64,000 bases of DNA from Pelobates cultripes (GCA_933207985.1 OW240914.1:201805402-201869401); one strand, 5' to 3'; shown: positions 1 through 11,992, counted from the stretch's first letter. The notes: generated from the letters alone by a model not told the origin. Numbers and translations are program-made.

Positions 1-324
1 TCTGTATCACAGAACCTAAGGCATTTGGAAAGAATGCATATGAAAGTGGAGATGGTTTCTCATGTTCTGTTGGAGCTTTGTGCACTACTTTTAAATCCAA
101 ACCCATCAGGCCCTTAAATATGCCAGTTATCATCCTGAAAGACGGCAACAAAACTAAATTACAAGGTAGTATGAGAAGGTTTGTGACCCAAGAAATTAAC
201 TCTGCAGACTGAAGTGTGACTTGCTGGGAATACACAGTAAATCTAAAATGGCTCTGTCACTTTTTTTATTTTTATTTTTTTTGCATGTCCAAAATTCCCA
301 CTGGGTTTTTCCTGTATTTTCTAC
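1..324. other. anonymous AT-rich sequence
   Basis: No coding signature, RNA gene or recognisable element end is visible here. Short ORFs are T-rich and low complexity. It may be unique intergenic or intronic DNA. Confidence 0.4.
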
Positions 325-385
325 TTATGTATTATTATTATTATGATATTTATATAGCGCCATGTATAACTTGCAGGTTGATCTT
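325..385 (-). mobile_element. L2-type LINE 3' tail fragment
   Basis: An ATT-type microsatellite is followed by TTTATATAGCGCCATGTA. On the minus strand this reads as a TACA..GGCGCTATATAAAT..AAT tail, the form seen at the 3' ends of L2-type LINEs and also at 25545-25600 and 55785-55850 in this window. Only the last few dozen bases are present, so this is a short, heavily 5'-truncated copy. The assignment rests on the tail alone. Confidence 0.5.
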
Positions 386-902
386 TACTCACATCCCTCT
401 CTAGAACTGGGTCAATTCCAGGAGCAGCACATCATAGATCTTCAGTGTTGACTCTCGGCAATAGTGGGGAACATTTGTTGTACAAGGCATGCTCATGATT
501 TCATCCACACACCCTAGGAAGGGCAGAAGATGGGAATTATGTTAGCTGCCATCTTAGAAAAGCAGGGTCTTCTTTCATGGCAGGACTGGTAAAATGTTAA
601 AAAAAAGTTATTTGCACTGGTGCCTGGATCAATAAATATCAGAGGCCTAGAAGTGAGGGATTCCTAGGCTGGGGCCCAGTGGACTAATTTGGTGACAGAT
701 CTGCTTTAAAATATTAGGGTCAAACAGCCAAAACTAAAAACAGCTGCCTTGGAGAATTTTTCAAATTGTTTTTGGTCTACAATTTTCTTTAAACTGTATA
801 AATTTATTTCGAACTACATTCAATTCACACTTTAGTGAATATCCCTGACAAGATTAATTAATTATTGTTAATCCTTGAAAGCAAGCATAGGTATGTTACA
901 TT
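386..902. other. anonymous sequence
   Basis: No supported gene. Near 810-845 there is a short CACTTTAGTGAATA motif that recurs at 9288-9306 and 37965-37980, which suggests a small dispersed repeat remnant. Confidence 0.3.
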
Positions 903-1934
903 AAAAAAAAGTTGTCCTCTGGAAGGAAACCATACAACTGATCCACAAAGTCACTAACTACGATCTGGCACACGAATCGAAGACAATCCTTCTTAGAGTA
1001 CTGCCAGAAAACATTCCCAAGCCACCAAGGAAAATTATATTCCTCCTACTGAGCTCAGTGTCCACGTTAATAGCCAGAAACTGGAAGACCCCCAACTTAC
1101 CATCCCCACACGAAATTGCAACCATAATGTCCTTGACAGTAGAATATGAACTTATTATGTGGAACCAAACGAAAATAGGGAAATTAAGCCCCACCATTGT
1201 CACTATGTGGCGGACCTCCCTACAATCTACCAACAAAGAACCCAACCAGGCCCACTATAGACACCCACACAAAGTAGGCACACACTTGAATTCCTACCCA
1301 GAGTCCCTACAGCATATAGCCGACCCGCAACCCACTTCATGGTACCCATCAGGACTACAGACACCTCTTTTGGGCTCCCCAGACATATCACTGCCCCGGT
1401 ATCACAACCTACCATCCCTCCCTTCCAGTCGCCCGATGTTCTCACCCCCATACACTAAAGGCAAGCTCTGCTAGAGAGCAAGATCCACCGCTCTGAGAAC
1501 TGAACGGGAACCCTAGAACACTGAGGTATCTGACGTGCCGCAAACCATAAGAGATTACATAAGGTCGGATCCTGTGGACAGGGCCTTACAGCTACTTATA
1601 TCACCTCGAACACCTGTACTGAGCAACCCATACAAACTGAACCCCCCTGAGTAGCGCTAGGGCATACACAAAAGTGATACCCTTCACACACAGTAGGGCT
1701 ACATGGTGCGAACCGAACAGGCCGAGTTGCCAGATGACATTAGGGATGCTCGAGATAACTGACGACCATCATGCACACACAATGTAACTAACAATCTACC
1801 AAAAACACTTATGTGTATAATGTGTGATGTACTGTACAATAACCAAATCTTTGGTGTTACCCCCTTCCTTCTTCCCTTCTGTACTCCAGATGTTACATGA
1901 AAACAATAAAGTACAAATTGAAAAAAAAAGTTGT
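903..1934 (+). mobile_element. 5'-truncated L1-type LINE with poly(A) and target duplication
   Basis: The first ~340 bases read in one frame as the C-terminal end of an L1-type ORF2, with an LLRVLPENIPKPPRK stretch and then STLIARNWKTPNLPS. The same IARNWK motif recurs in the L1 fragment at 62.5 kb. A ~650-base 3' untranslated region follows, ending in AATAAA at about 1904 and an A-run. The insertion (about 916-1921) lies between two copies of the 13-mer AAAAAAAAGTTGT, at 903-915 and 1922-1934. That is a target duplication of L1-like size and shows a discrete target-primed insertion. No catalytic RT or endonuclease domain is left. Confidence 0.75.
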
Positions 1935-3640
1935 AAGAATGAACTGCAATGTAAAAAAAAACATTTGAATCTTTAAAATGTTTAAAAATGTCTTGCAATA
2001 AAACCGTATTATATGAACATAACAGCTTTACAAATATTTCTCACTTGTGATCAACCTACAATCAGATGCACTTATAGTGGTTATAAATGCTTTACATAAG
2101 AAAGTAAGCTTTATATAATATACACTAATCTTTTATATTATGAAGGGAGCAGGGCCTGACTGTTATGGCAGACAGACGTGTCTTGTGAGAGGTCCTTGCT
2201 AATATCAAGCCCTTGGTTTCTAAATACACAAAACCTCCCAATTTTGTGACTTCTAGCTGATGCTAATAGCCATTGCTGGACTCTCTCTGTAGGACTTGGT
2301 CCACATAATATCAGACCTCCGATTTTTTGGCCATGGGGACTGGTGTGCCGTTCGCAGGAGAAGTACACAATCTCCTGACATGGGGATGCCTGAGCCCTGG
2401 TGGTTTTATTGGCTGTGCCCCATTATACCCACTTTTTCTTGGACCGTGGATGTTATTTTGATCATCATTGGAGCAGCTCCGTAATCGCTAGCCACCATTT
2501 TCAGCTTTCTTTCAGATTTGGCAGCTGACTCCTAAGATGGTGGCGATTTTACTGCCAGAGACACTAATGGTGCGGATTATGCAGCATCCTAGAATGGCAG
2601 CATCTCTTCAGGATTTTGACGACATTTGCTAGAAGTTTTGTGCCAAGGTGGACCAGCGAGCACTATAATCTCACTCTTTTCAGTTGTCAGTTGTCAAGTA
2701 AAACAACCAAGCTTTAACCACACCAGAAGCTCTTAGACACAACTACTCATCTAGGCTGCAGGCCCGTAAAAGCCTTCATTCTGCGCCCTAACCCACCTAC
2801 CAGGATGTCGTTGCTATTCATCCTCACCATCACTCACTGGGACACTTACTGGGCCCTGCCTTTCTTACTGGGCCCTGCCTGCACATTGGGAAGTTTCTTT
2901 GTCGGTGATCCCAGTTTCAGCATGGATACCCCTCAAACGTCTAACATAGAATAGAACCTTGGGGGAATGCACTAACCTGCCCGCTAAGGCCTGAGCCTGG
3001 GCAGTGCTCCGTACCTGGATCCAATGTATAAAAGGCATATGGCTTACAAATAACAGCTATAGAAGCCACATTTCTAATAAATATATTTCTGACACTGTAA
3101 TACATTAATGGGTAGTTAAAATCTCCATAAATAAACATGTGGCTGAATGGCAATAGCTGCAACTTCCAGCTTTGGCGGCTTTGCAGAAGCCAAAAGCTCG
3201 TCACTGGACCAAAGGGAGAATTAGAGGGCATTGAGAACCCAAGTAAGGGAGCAAACTGTTGCTTAATGTTTATTTCTTTACCAGAGAAAGGGTTCACGGT
3301 ACTCCTGGCATCATCTTATCACTCCATAGGGATGTAGTGGTTGTCATGCTTTAAGTACCCTTTTAATTCAGGCAACTGACATTTATTATGAGCTCACTAT
3401 TTGTGGTAGAGGCAAAAAGTAGTAATTTATTTAATTTTTTTCTTTTTTAGATTTCTGAATACAGTTCTATAATTCCCATAGAGTCTTCTCTTTTTCCTCT
3501 TTTTATTCTCCTTCTGTTCTTTAGATTGCAGATCTATTTTACTATTGATTTGTCTGAAGGTTTCAACCAGGTTTACTACAAAGGAATCTGTATATACTGC
3601 AGTATATTTCAGAACCAAGCTAATGCTTTCACAGCTGCTT
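1935..3640. other. anonymous sequence
   Basis: Only short ORFs without family motifs. The stretch 2320-2640 is richer in GC and contains CCTAAGATGGTGGCG, reminiscent of LINE 5' regions, but no coding region follows, so I do not call an element. Nothing else is supported. Confidence 0.3.
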
Positions 3641-3649
3641 CACACGTCC

Positions 3650-3881
3650 TTAGCACGGAAGCCTTGTGTATACATACTGTCTCCAATTATCAATGGCTTT
3701 TTTTGACGTAATAAATTAATGTACATTTTTGCTTGTATGCAGTGATATTGTGAGAGCTATTGGATTATTCAGTATATATGAAATTCATAACTAAACATAT
3801 TTTCAATACAAACATACAAAAATGAAGCCCTGCGCTTAAACTCCCACTACCCTTGGGCAGCAGCAATGACTATAGTGCACA
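3650..3881 (+). repeat. copy 1 of a local duplication (segments S1 then S2)
   Basis: S1 (about 3650-3805, with ATATTGTGAGAGCT) and S2 (about 3806-3881, with AAACTCCCACTAC and GACTATAGTGCACA) recur at 5812-5960 and 5674-5762, but in the opposite order (S2 then S1). The two S2 copies flank the block that contains the hAT insertion. This fits an ancestral tandem repeat later split by the hAT element. Confidence 0.6.
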
Positions 3882-4287
3882 CAGTGGCATACATACCGGG
3901 GTTGCAGGGGTCGCGGCTGCGACCGGGCCCGGCCCACCAGGGGCCGCCCTGCGACCCGCCATGTATGCCACTGTGGCCAGCCTCTTCTCCTCGGGGGCCC
4001 AGGAGCTGGCCACCTCATGGCCCCCCGAGGCTGGCCCTGGTGTTGCTGGGTGGGCAGGCTGGCGGGCGCGAGGGAGCACTCTCCCCTGAGTGCTTCCTCT
4101 TCAGCTCCCTCGCGCACCGCACAGATACCGGAGCCGGAAAATGACTTCATCTCAGGGGACTCAGGGGAGAGTGCAAACTCGCGCGCCAGCCTGCCTGCCT
4201 GCCCGGTGATACCACTGGACCCCAGGGAATCCCCTCAGCTCTCCCACAAGTAAGGAGGCTGGGGGGATTACATTTTTTTTTTAAAAC

Positions 4288-4801
4288 GTGAGTGTGTGTG
4301 TTAGAGTGTGTGTTAGTGTGTGTGTTAGAGTGTGTGTTAGTGTGTGTGTGTTAGAGTGTGTGTGTGTTAGTTTGTGTGTGTGTTAGTGTGTGTGTTAGAG
4401 TGTGTGTGTTAGAGTGTGTGTGTTAGTGTGTGTGTGTTAGTGTGTGTGTGTCAGCGTTAGTGTGTGTTAGTGTTAGAGTGTATGTGTGTGTGTGTGTGTG
4501 TGTGTGTTACAGTGTGTGTGTTTATAGTGTGTTTGTGTGTTAGAGTGTGTGTGTTAGTGTGTGTTAGAGTGTGTGTGTGTGTGTTAGTGTTAGTGTTAGA
4601 GTGTGTCAGTGAGTGTGTTACTGTGTGTGTCTCTTACTGAGTGTGTTAGTTTGTGTGCGTCTGTTAGTGAGTGTGTGTTTTGTAAGTGAGTGTGTCTGTC
4701 TCAGTGAGTGTGTATGTATGTCTGTCACTGAGTGTGTGTCTGTCAGTAAATGTGTGTGTCTGTTAGTGTGTATGCGTCTGTTCGTGAGAGTGTGTGTGTC
4801 T
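4288..4801 (+). repeat. GT-rich compound microsatellite
   Basis: About 510 bases of (GT)n interrupted by regular TTA steps (GTGTGTTAGAGTGTGTGTTAG type units). The cysteine- and valine-rich ORF across it is a translation artefact. It lies inside the hAT element. Confidence 0.9.
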
Positions 4802-4805
4802 TAAG

Positions 4806-5174
4806 CACTTACCTTTGTCCAGCGCCGGACTCCCTTGACACTGGGGATCTCTCCGCCCCGATCCGCCTCTCAGCTCTGAATGCGCATGCGCGGCATTCAA
4901 ACCGCATTCAAACTGCCCATAGGAAAGCATTACTCAATGCTTTCCTATGGACGTTCAGCGTCTTCTCACTGTGATTTTCATAGTAAGAATCGCGGAAGCT
5001 CCTCTAGCGGCTGTCAATGAGACAGCCACTAGAGGCTGGATTAACCCTCAGTGAAACATAGCAGTTTCTCTGAAATTTCTATGTTTTCAGCTGCAGGGTT
5101 AAAACTAGAGGGACCTGGCACCCAGACCACTTCATTGAGCTGATGTGATCTGGGTGTCTGTAGTGGTCCTTTAA
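4806..5174 (+). mobile_element. 3' part of TTAA MITE, family A
   Basis: Closely resembles the right part of the complete copy at 10043-10513: the same ATGCGCATGCG block, the CATAGGAAAGCATT/AATGCTTTCCTATGG hairpin, the CTAGCGGCTGTCAATGAGAC block and the terminal GTGGTCCTTTAA. Its left half is replaced by the GT microsatellite. Confidence 0.75.
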
Positions 5175-5673
5175 GTGTATGTGTATCTGCATGCACTGGC
5201 GTACATACCGCGGTCGCAGGGGTCGCAGCCATGCGACCCCTGTGAACAGGTGCCCGCCGCCATATGTTGCGGCCCCAGAGTAAGCGCGCGGTGGGGGGGG
5301 AGAACGGCCACGGATCAGTTTTCCACCGGGGCCCCATGGGTTGTGTGTAGGCCACTGAGTGCACATCAGCCCCAATACATACAACAAAAAAATGTTGCAT
5401 GCACATTATCCCAAATCCCTATGCACATTTGGCAAATAACTGGAGGTGATTTATTATCACTCCAATGGCCATTAACATTTAAGCTCACCTGCCACATCAA
5501 GGCAAAACCTTTTATTAATATTAATTCACAATGCTTTCAGCTAAAAGGTAAAATTGTAATGAGACAAAGAGGGATATGCTTGTAAACCCCTACATACTAA
5601 TTAACTCTTAATAGTGAAACACGGGTTGTAATACAGTGTAATACAGTAACATGGCTGTGTAATAGAAAAGTAA

Positions 5674-5960
5674 ATACAAACATACAAAATTAAGTCCTCA
5701 AACTCCCACTGTGCTCAAACTCCCACTACTCCTGGACGGCGGCAAAGACTATAGTGCACATGATCCCCAAGACATACAATAAAAAATTTTACAAAACAAA
5801 GAAAAAAGTCCGAAGCCTTCTGTATACATACTGTCTAATATTATCAATAACTTTTTGGCTTATTAAATTAAGGTACATTTTAGGTTTTATGCATTGATAT
5901 TGTGAGAGCTCTGGGATTGTTTAGTATATAGGAGGTTGATAACTAAAGTATACAGTGTAG
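5674..5960 (+). repeat. copy 2 of the local duplication (S2 then S1)
   Basis: Matches 3806-3881 and then 3650-3805, in switched order. The text after S2 (CCCCAAGACATACAATAAAA) also matches the sequence just right of the hAT duplication at 5366-5395. This supports a tandem ancestral repeat that pre-dates the hAT insertion. Confidence 0.6.
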
Positions 5961-6725
5961 ATCAAAACAGCCAAGTGGTAAACATATTTCACTATGGTAT
6001 CCAAAATGCATTGTCATTGCTTACTAAATAATATCTCTGATACCCGTGCCAGAAGGATTAATTGTGTAAAGAATAGGGCTGAGTTTTTTGCAGTGTTCCA
6101 CTTGCATCTGGGATATCATTCCCACATCCTCAATTAACTGGGGATGATAGGAGTTCAAGTTCATCAACAGCTATGGGCTCAAATTTGTCCAAAGTGACAT
6201 AGAAACAGGTTGTTTTTTTTCGACCTCCTTCTGTCAATGTTGCACTGGACTGTGCCCAGTGCCTACCAATATCACACAGTCAGCAGCTGGTCAGCGAATC
6301 AGAGGTGAAAAGGCTTCAGCTATCAAGGAAAATGCTTTGCCAGCATTAGGGCCCCAGGCTGCTATTGTAAAAGGGGTGTACATGGGACACAGAGATGGGA
6401 TTAAAGGATCTGTGTTACCACAGCATGCCTGCACAGCAGGGATATAGCCAGGCCAGTGTTTGCAAAGGGGAGGGAAGTGTGAAAAACTGTTTAAAAGATT
6501 TCTAGGCCCTGCATCACACAGCCATGGTGCAAGCTATGTTGTCAAAATGCTTTGATGCAGTGTTTATGGCTTTTCCTATTCCTATCTGTGTTAAATTGTC
6601 AGTTTATGCTTAGTCTTTGAGTTTCCTTTACTTTTAGAATTAGAAAAGAGGAGACCTTTGTGAAATGAAACTCACAAATCTTAGTATTTCTCAGTGGTTT
6701 GCCACTATTTCTATTCACAAACAGG
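5961..6725. other. anonymous sequence
   Basis: No gene or element end that I can support; short ORFs lack family motifs. Confidence 0.3.
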
Positions 6726-6729
6726 ACTA

Positions 6730-7141
6730 TACATAGGACACAAGGTCATTCGTTTAGACTGGATGAAAGGAGATTTAGTCTAAGGCAAAGGAAAGTGTTT
6801 TTTACAGTAACCACAATAAGGATGTGGAAATGTGGAATTCTCTTCCTGAAGAGGTGGTTTTATCAGTCTATACAGATGTTTAAACAGCAATAGGATAAAT
6901 ACTTGCAAAAACATAATATACAGGGATATAATTTTTAATTAGTGGGGTAATAGCTTCTTGATCCGTGGCGATATCTGGCTGCCATTCTGGGGTCAAGAAG
7001 GAATATTTTCCTAGTTTGTTGCAAAATTGGAAGAGCATCAAACTGATTTTTTTGCCTTCTTTTGGATCAACAGCAAAAACAAATGTAAGAAAGGCTCAAT
7101 GTAATGGATGCATGTCTCTATTCAACTATGTAACTATGTAA
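6730..7141 (+). mobile_element. CR1-like LINE 3' end with AACTATGT tail
   Basis: Contains the block GACTGGATGAAAGGAGATTT, then AATGTGGAATTCTCTTCCTGAAGAGG, whose translation resembles the ..WNSLPEEVV.. end of CR1-type ORF2. It ends in a short tandem CAACTATGTAACTATGTAAT. An octamer-repeat tail is typical of CR1-like 3' ends. It is frame-shifted and truncated. A second AACTATGTAACAATGTAA at 7988-8006 may mark another tail. Confidence 0.5.
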
Positions 7142-8285
7142 TTTCTAAGAGCATTCAACATGTCAAGTACACAATTATTCTAAAAACATATAATTTTATA
7201 AAAACTGTTATATATCCATCTGCAAAAAAAAATGGACAATGGACACATATAAGTGTATGGCCCGTGCTCAAGATCTTTCTTTCCTACGTGTTCATATGTA
7301 CATGTTGCTGCAAAAAAATACAGATATCCATGTAATGAACAATAAAAACGTCACATTTATTTTACCCCACATGGTTAGATACAATCATTATGATGAGATC
7401 ACCACACCAAACACAGCAAGTTACCGCATGTCTATGTGCTTCGTATAAAAAAAGAAAAGAACATTTTCAAGATAAAAAGAAACACATCTAGCTGTCTTGC
7501 CTATTTTCGGCTGTACACTGCAGTGGTGCTGTTTGTGTGATGATCTCATCAATATGACTTTATCTAACCCTACAGGGTAAAACAAATGTGACATGTTATA
7601 TTATACATTACGTGTACATCTATATTTTCTACAGCATATATATCCTGGGAGTGATTTGCCTTTTCAGACGCAGGAGTCGTGTGTACCCTCAATCATAATC
7701 TTTAATATGCTGCTTTAATGTCCGGATGAAGTTACTCATTTATAAGAAGTGTTTTCATATTTTGTTTCATTGTACTTATGCACAAATTGGGCAAAATGGA
7801 AACTGCAGACAGAATTCCAACTGTCTGTTTGACTGTCCGCAGGGTTAACCTTCCCCCCAAAAAGTTAAGGCAAATGGAAAGGATTTAACAGCTAAGACTG
7901 CATAGACAGGGTCTTTGCACTATTTCAACTTCAGACGCTTTTGAATTTAGACTGATTCTAAAATGAAAAATCTTCTCTAAACTTTTTGTAACTATGTAAC
8001 AATGTAAAAATTTATTATTTGTATTGGGAGACATTCTGTGCTTGTTGAATCCCTGTGCGCTGTGACTGATTAATGTAATAAATGCAGATTTCTAATTTAA
8101 TCAGAGATTAGAAATATATCTCATGGAAAAAAATACACATTAAAGCAATAGCGCACACACAGAAATATAATTAAAATTTTACACAGCTACTTAAAATCAC
8201 ATATTTTAGCAAGTAAATATTTAGTGCACCATGAGAAGTGACCACTGGAAAGCATAAATTTGAGTAGAGCTCCATTACACACAGC
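7142..8285. other. anonymous AT-rich sequence
   Basis: Two stretches near 7340-7400 and 7530-7590 are partly inverted copies of one another (TGATGAGATCACCACACC against GTGTGATGATCTCATCA), a degenerate fold-back of about 240 bases. No gene is supported. Confidence 0.35.
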
Positions 8286-8287
8286 TA

Positions 8288-9065
8288 CAACACTACTATA
8301 ATCGTTTACCGGATAGGTCACAACTATGGAGAGAGTTGACATGGTTTGAAACTTTATGTTTAGAAGGCAAGCCGCTAGACAAAGCTATATCAATTCTTTA
8401 TCAACATCTCCTGGTAGAAGATATGGGTGAAAAAATAAGTTTTAAGAAAAAATGTGAACAAATAGGTCACAATTTTACAAATGCCCAATGGGACAAGGTT
8501 TTGATCTTACCGTATTAAAGCGCAATCTCTTCTAAATTTTAGGAAATTAATTACAAACTTCTTTCTATGTGGTCTCGAACCCCAAAATTATTTATGGGAT
8601 ATTCCCGAATCTCCCGTCTACATGCTGGAGATGTCAGAAAGGAGAGGGTACTGTGATGCATACTTGGTGGAACTGTCCAAAAATAATTCCCTTTTGGATT
8701 ATGGCAAACAAAACTAAATTTCTGAGATTTTAGGGGAAATTCCACCTTATAATGCAGATATGGTACTTCTACATATGACCTCAATGCCAACATCTTTCTA
8801 TAAACAACTATTTTGAGTCACTTGCTTACTGCCACTAAAACTCTGATACCTGTCCACTGGAAACAAACATGTACACCAACTAAGGAACAATGGCTTGATA
8901 AGATAGAAGAGATTCAAAGCGCATAAGCGATTCAGGCGTCTATTCTGGGTAACACTACAAAACATTTAAATGCTTGGTACACATGTTTAGAATATTTAGC
9001 GCAAATATTTCCTTTACATTTTAAATTCCCCAGATTAGTAAGTGACGCAATCATTTATATTTAAT
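8288..9065 (+). mobile_element. decayed L1-type ORF2 C-terminal fragment
   Basis: The first frame reads TWFETLCLEGKPLDKAIS and LYQHLL, the usual sequence just before the C-terminal zinc knuckle of L1-type ORF2. After a frame change the reading continues through a C-X2-C-X8-H-X4-C cluster (CWRC..MHTWWNC) at about 8620-8675, identical in spacing to the knuckle at 62.5 kb. Several stops and frameshifts make it a pseudogene. No RT or endonuclease domain precedes it. Confidence 0.7.
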
Positions 9066-9199
9066 ATCTAAATATAAAGCTAACAAACTCTTAAATTAAT
9101 TGTTTACAATTTTGGATTCATATAACATATTCAAAGTACAAAAACAAAGCTTTAAAGACCATACTAAAACAAAATGAAATTTACAGGGCTATTTAACTT

Positions 9200-9303
9200 A
9201 AGTGAGAATTCAAAGTGAATTTCAAATTTAAGGTCAAAATGGAAAAGTTATGCTTTCACTTCTGCTAAAAGTTGAAATTCCCTTTAAATTCTCACTTTAG
9301 TAA
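9200..9303. repeat. short palindromic repeat
   Basis: Starts AAGTGAGAATTCAAAGTG and ends AAATTCTCACTTTAG; the halves are imperfect inverted copies. A second copy lies at 10748-10861 and partial copies near 816, 37965 and 61895. It is probably a very small MITE. Confidence 0.5.
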
Positions 9304-10042
9304 ATAAACTTGCCATAAATGCATAATCAACATGCTTTCTTCATTTCCATTTCTTTCTTTCTTTGTTTAGAATTCATTCTTTCCACATTGAGACATGATA
9401 CATTGATACTTGACTCAATAACAGCCCATCCAACTAGACGGAGGAATACGTTTTTAAGTAAGGATAGAGAGATTATACGAAAAGCTTCAAATGTAGCTAT
9501 ATTAGTTAATTGCCAATTCACAATTTGCCTAGAGTCTAAACAAACAATTCCTGGAGGGTGCTTAGGCATTGTATGCGATTATTTAATTTACCTGTACAAC
9601 ATTCAAATATTGCTGCAACCATAGGGTTTGAAATTATTATATATTATGTATAATAAGTTTTACATGTCCCACAATCTCTTTCAGCTGACATTCACTGCAA
9701 GGGAGCAAGGCTGTATTGCTGTGTAGAAAAAAATAAAAATAAAATGATATATAAAGAAGAAGAAGAAGAAGAAATATATATATATATTATTTTTTATTTT
9801 AATGATATATATCATTTATATCATTTATTTATTAGACAATTCAAATTTCCATATTATCACAATTGAAGAAGGAAAATAAGGCCTGCATGCTTAAAGTATT
9901 TAAGAGCATGAAAGTTGACACCGAATGACGTGGGACCCTAAACAATGCACAACACTGGGGCTAGTAACATAAATGTTACAAATTTTGCACACAAATCACA
10001 CGTTACTGTTTGTAGCCCTTTTTGTTAATCACAATGTTCTAA
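9304..10042. other. AT-rich sequence with simple repeats
   Basis: A GAA run followed by an AT run lies at 9753-9790, with further AT-rich text to 9840. Otherwise nothing is recognised. Confidence 0.4.
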
Positions 10043-10513
10043 TTAAAGGACCACTATAGTGCCAGGAAAACATACTCGTTTTCCTGGCACTACAGTGCCC
10101 TGAGGGTGCCCCCACCCTCAGGGACCCCCTCCCGCCGGGCTCTGGGGAGAGGAAGGGGTTAAACTTACCTCTTTCTCCAGCGCCGGGTGGGGAGTTCTCC
10201 TCCTCCTCTCCTCCCTCTTCTCCTCCTCTTCGGCTGAATGCGCATGCGTGGCAGGAGCCGCGTGCGCATTCAGCCAGTCCATAGGAAAGCATTCACAATG
10301 CTTTCCTATAGACGCTGGCGTCTTCTCACTGTGATTTTCATAGTGAGAAACGCGGAAGCCCTCTAGCGGCTGTCAATGAGACAGCCACTAGAGGCTGGAT
10401 TAACCCTAACATAAACATAGTTTATAGAAAAAAAGGGTTAACCCTAGATGGACCAGGCACCCAGACCACTTCTTTAAGCTGAAGTGGTCTGGGTGCCTAT
10501 AGTGGTCCTTTAA
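10043..10513 (+). mobile_element. complete TTAA MITE, family A
   Basis: Bounded by TTAA on both sides, with inverted termini AAGGACCACTATAG and CTATAGTGGTCCTT. Sub-terminal hairpins are present at the left (GCCAGGAAAAC / GTTTTCCTGGC) and right (CACCCAGACCACTTC / GAAGTGGTCTGGGTGC). There is no coding capacity. The TTAA target and TTAAAGGRR end fit T2-type amphibian MITEs. The GC-rich interior (CTAGCGGCTGTC, AATGCGCATGCG) is shared with 4806-5174. Confidence 0.85.
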
Positions 10514-10861
10514 GAACACAAAACATTTATATATAGCTTTTAGGTGCTGCCCTTTTATTAACAACAGAGCCTCACACTAACAAGCATTTATATGTGATAT
10601 AGTGTGGACAGACAAACAAGAGTGTACCTTATGGTGAAATAAATAATATTTGTCTAGAAACAGCGGAAGCTTGTAAATAAAGGCAATTGGGGTTGACCTT
10701 CACCAGAAAATTGTTGTAACCATGCATGCCAAGATCCTCCCGGGGATTCTCTAAAGTGAGAATTCAAAGTGAATTTAAAATTTTAGGCCAAAGTAGCGAA
10801 ATTGAAGCATAGCTGACTTAGATCATTTTTCCACTTCGCTATTTTGGCCATAGACTTTAAA

Positions 10862-11451
10862 TTAAAGGGACACTATAGTCACCAGAATAACGACAGCTTA
10901 TTGGATTTGTTCTGGTAAGTAGAATCATTCCCTTCACTTTTTTTTCTGTAAACACTGTCTTTTCAGAGAAAATGCAGTGTTTACATTACAGCCTAGTGAT
11001 AACTTCGCTGGCCACTCCTCAGATGGCTGTTAGAGATCCTTCCTGGGTCATGGCTGCCTAAAATGCATCCAAACATTCAGTATCTCCTCCCTCTGCATGC
11101 AGACACTGAACTTTCCTCATAGAGATTCATTGATTCAATTCATCTCTAGGGCTGTGCTTGAATCATGCTGGCTCTGCCCCTGATCTGCCTCTTTGTCAGT
11201 CTCAGCCAATCCTATTGGGAAGCATTGTGATTGGATCAGGCTACCACTTCTGATGATGTCAGCAGACTGCTTGTTTTTTTTTGGGGGGGAGGGGGCAAAC
11301 AGCATGCAGAGTTACAGTTTCTGGCTTGAATACAGTAAGAGTCTGCTATATTTATGGAGGCATGAGGGGCCCAGGGGGGCTAGATGGTGGTTTTAACACT
11401 ATAGGGTCAGGAATACATGTTTGTGTTCCTGACCTTATAGTGATCCTTTAA
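10862..11451 (+). mobile_element. complete TTAA MITE, family B
   Basis: Left end TTAAAGGGACACTATAGTCA and right end CCTTATAGTGATCCTTTAA, in TTAA context. The body shares the AAACACTGTCTTTTCAG block with 28347 and the GACACTGAACTTTCCTCATA block with 36825. No coding capacity. Confidence 0.8.
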
Positions 11452-11992
11452 CTATCAATTTTCAGTTTCAGTGGATAACCCTGCTTGCATTATTTGTGGA
11501 AAGCTCAGCCTTCAGACAGACATAAACATAGACTCACACACACACATTTATACACAGATACACTTTCATATTCACACTTATGAAATGTGAATGAAATATA
11601 AAAGAATGCAATGAAGATGTGAGGGGGTCAGGAAGTTTATATGAATGAGTGAACGTAGAGGTACTGAGGAGAATGTAGAATGCATGTAAAGCTATGGAGG
11701 GGAGGTATATGAAGATATCTGAAGTTAAAGAAAGGGAGGGGAAAATCTGAAACAATGTAATATTACTATGGGATGAATACACCACAACACCAGACACTAC
11801 ATTGTTTTCAATTTTTATTAATGTTTTCAATTGTTGTGTATCTGTGTAGTTTGCTATAGAGACACACAAATTGGTTGCAAAAAAAAAAAAAGCAAAACAT
11901 TTCCTTTCCTTAGATATTTTGGTACATAAATCTATGTGCTTGTTACATTTCAATAAAAATTGCATTTGCTCCCCCTGTCAAAGTGCTTCAGT
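11452..11992. other. anonymous sequence
   Basis: The 143-codon ORF on the minus strand here is low complexity (ACAC and A runs) and has no family motif. Nothing else is supported. Confidence 0.3.

Larger units (their letters stand above)
3874..5365. mobile_element. hAT-type DNA transposon, non-autonomous, with 8-bp target duplication
   Basis: The element proper is 3882-5357. It starts CAGTGGCATACATACC and ends TGTAGGCCACTG, short inverted termini of the CAGTGG hAT type. It is bounded by perfect 8-bp AGTGCACA duplications at 3874-3881 and 5358-5365, the hAT signature length. No transposase is present. The interior holds a GC-rich fold-back (3890-3970), a long GT-rich microsatellite and the 3' half of a TTAA MITE. 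A second copy of the terminal sequence in the same orientation begins near 5197 (CACTGGCGTACATACC), so two related copies may overlap. Long ORFs here are GC-rich artefacts. Confidence 0.75.

Noticed and set aside
2500..2640. CCTAAGATGGTGGCG as a LINE 5' end or gene start
   Set aside because: No open frame or downstream LINE sequence follows.
4613..4804. Cysteine-rich 63-codon ORF resembling a small secreted peptide
   Set aside because: It is a translation of the GT microsatellite.
11534..11965. 143-codon minus-strand ORF
   Set aside because: Ser/Thr/Phe-rich low-complexity translation; no motif.
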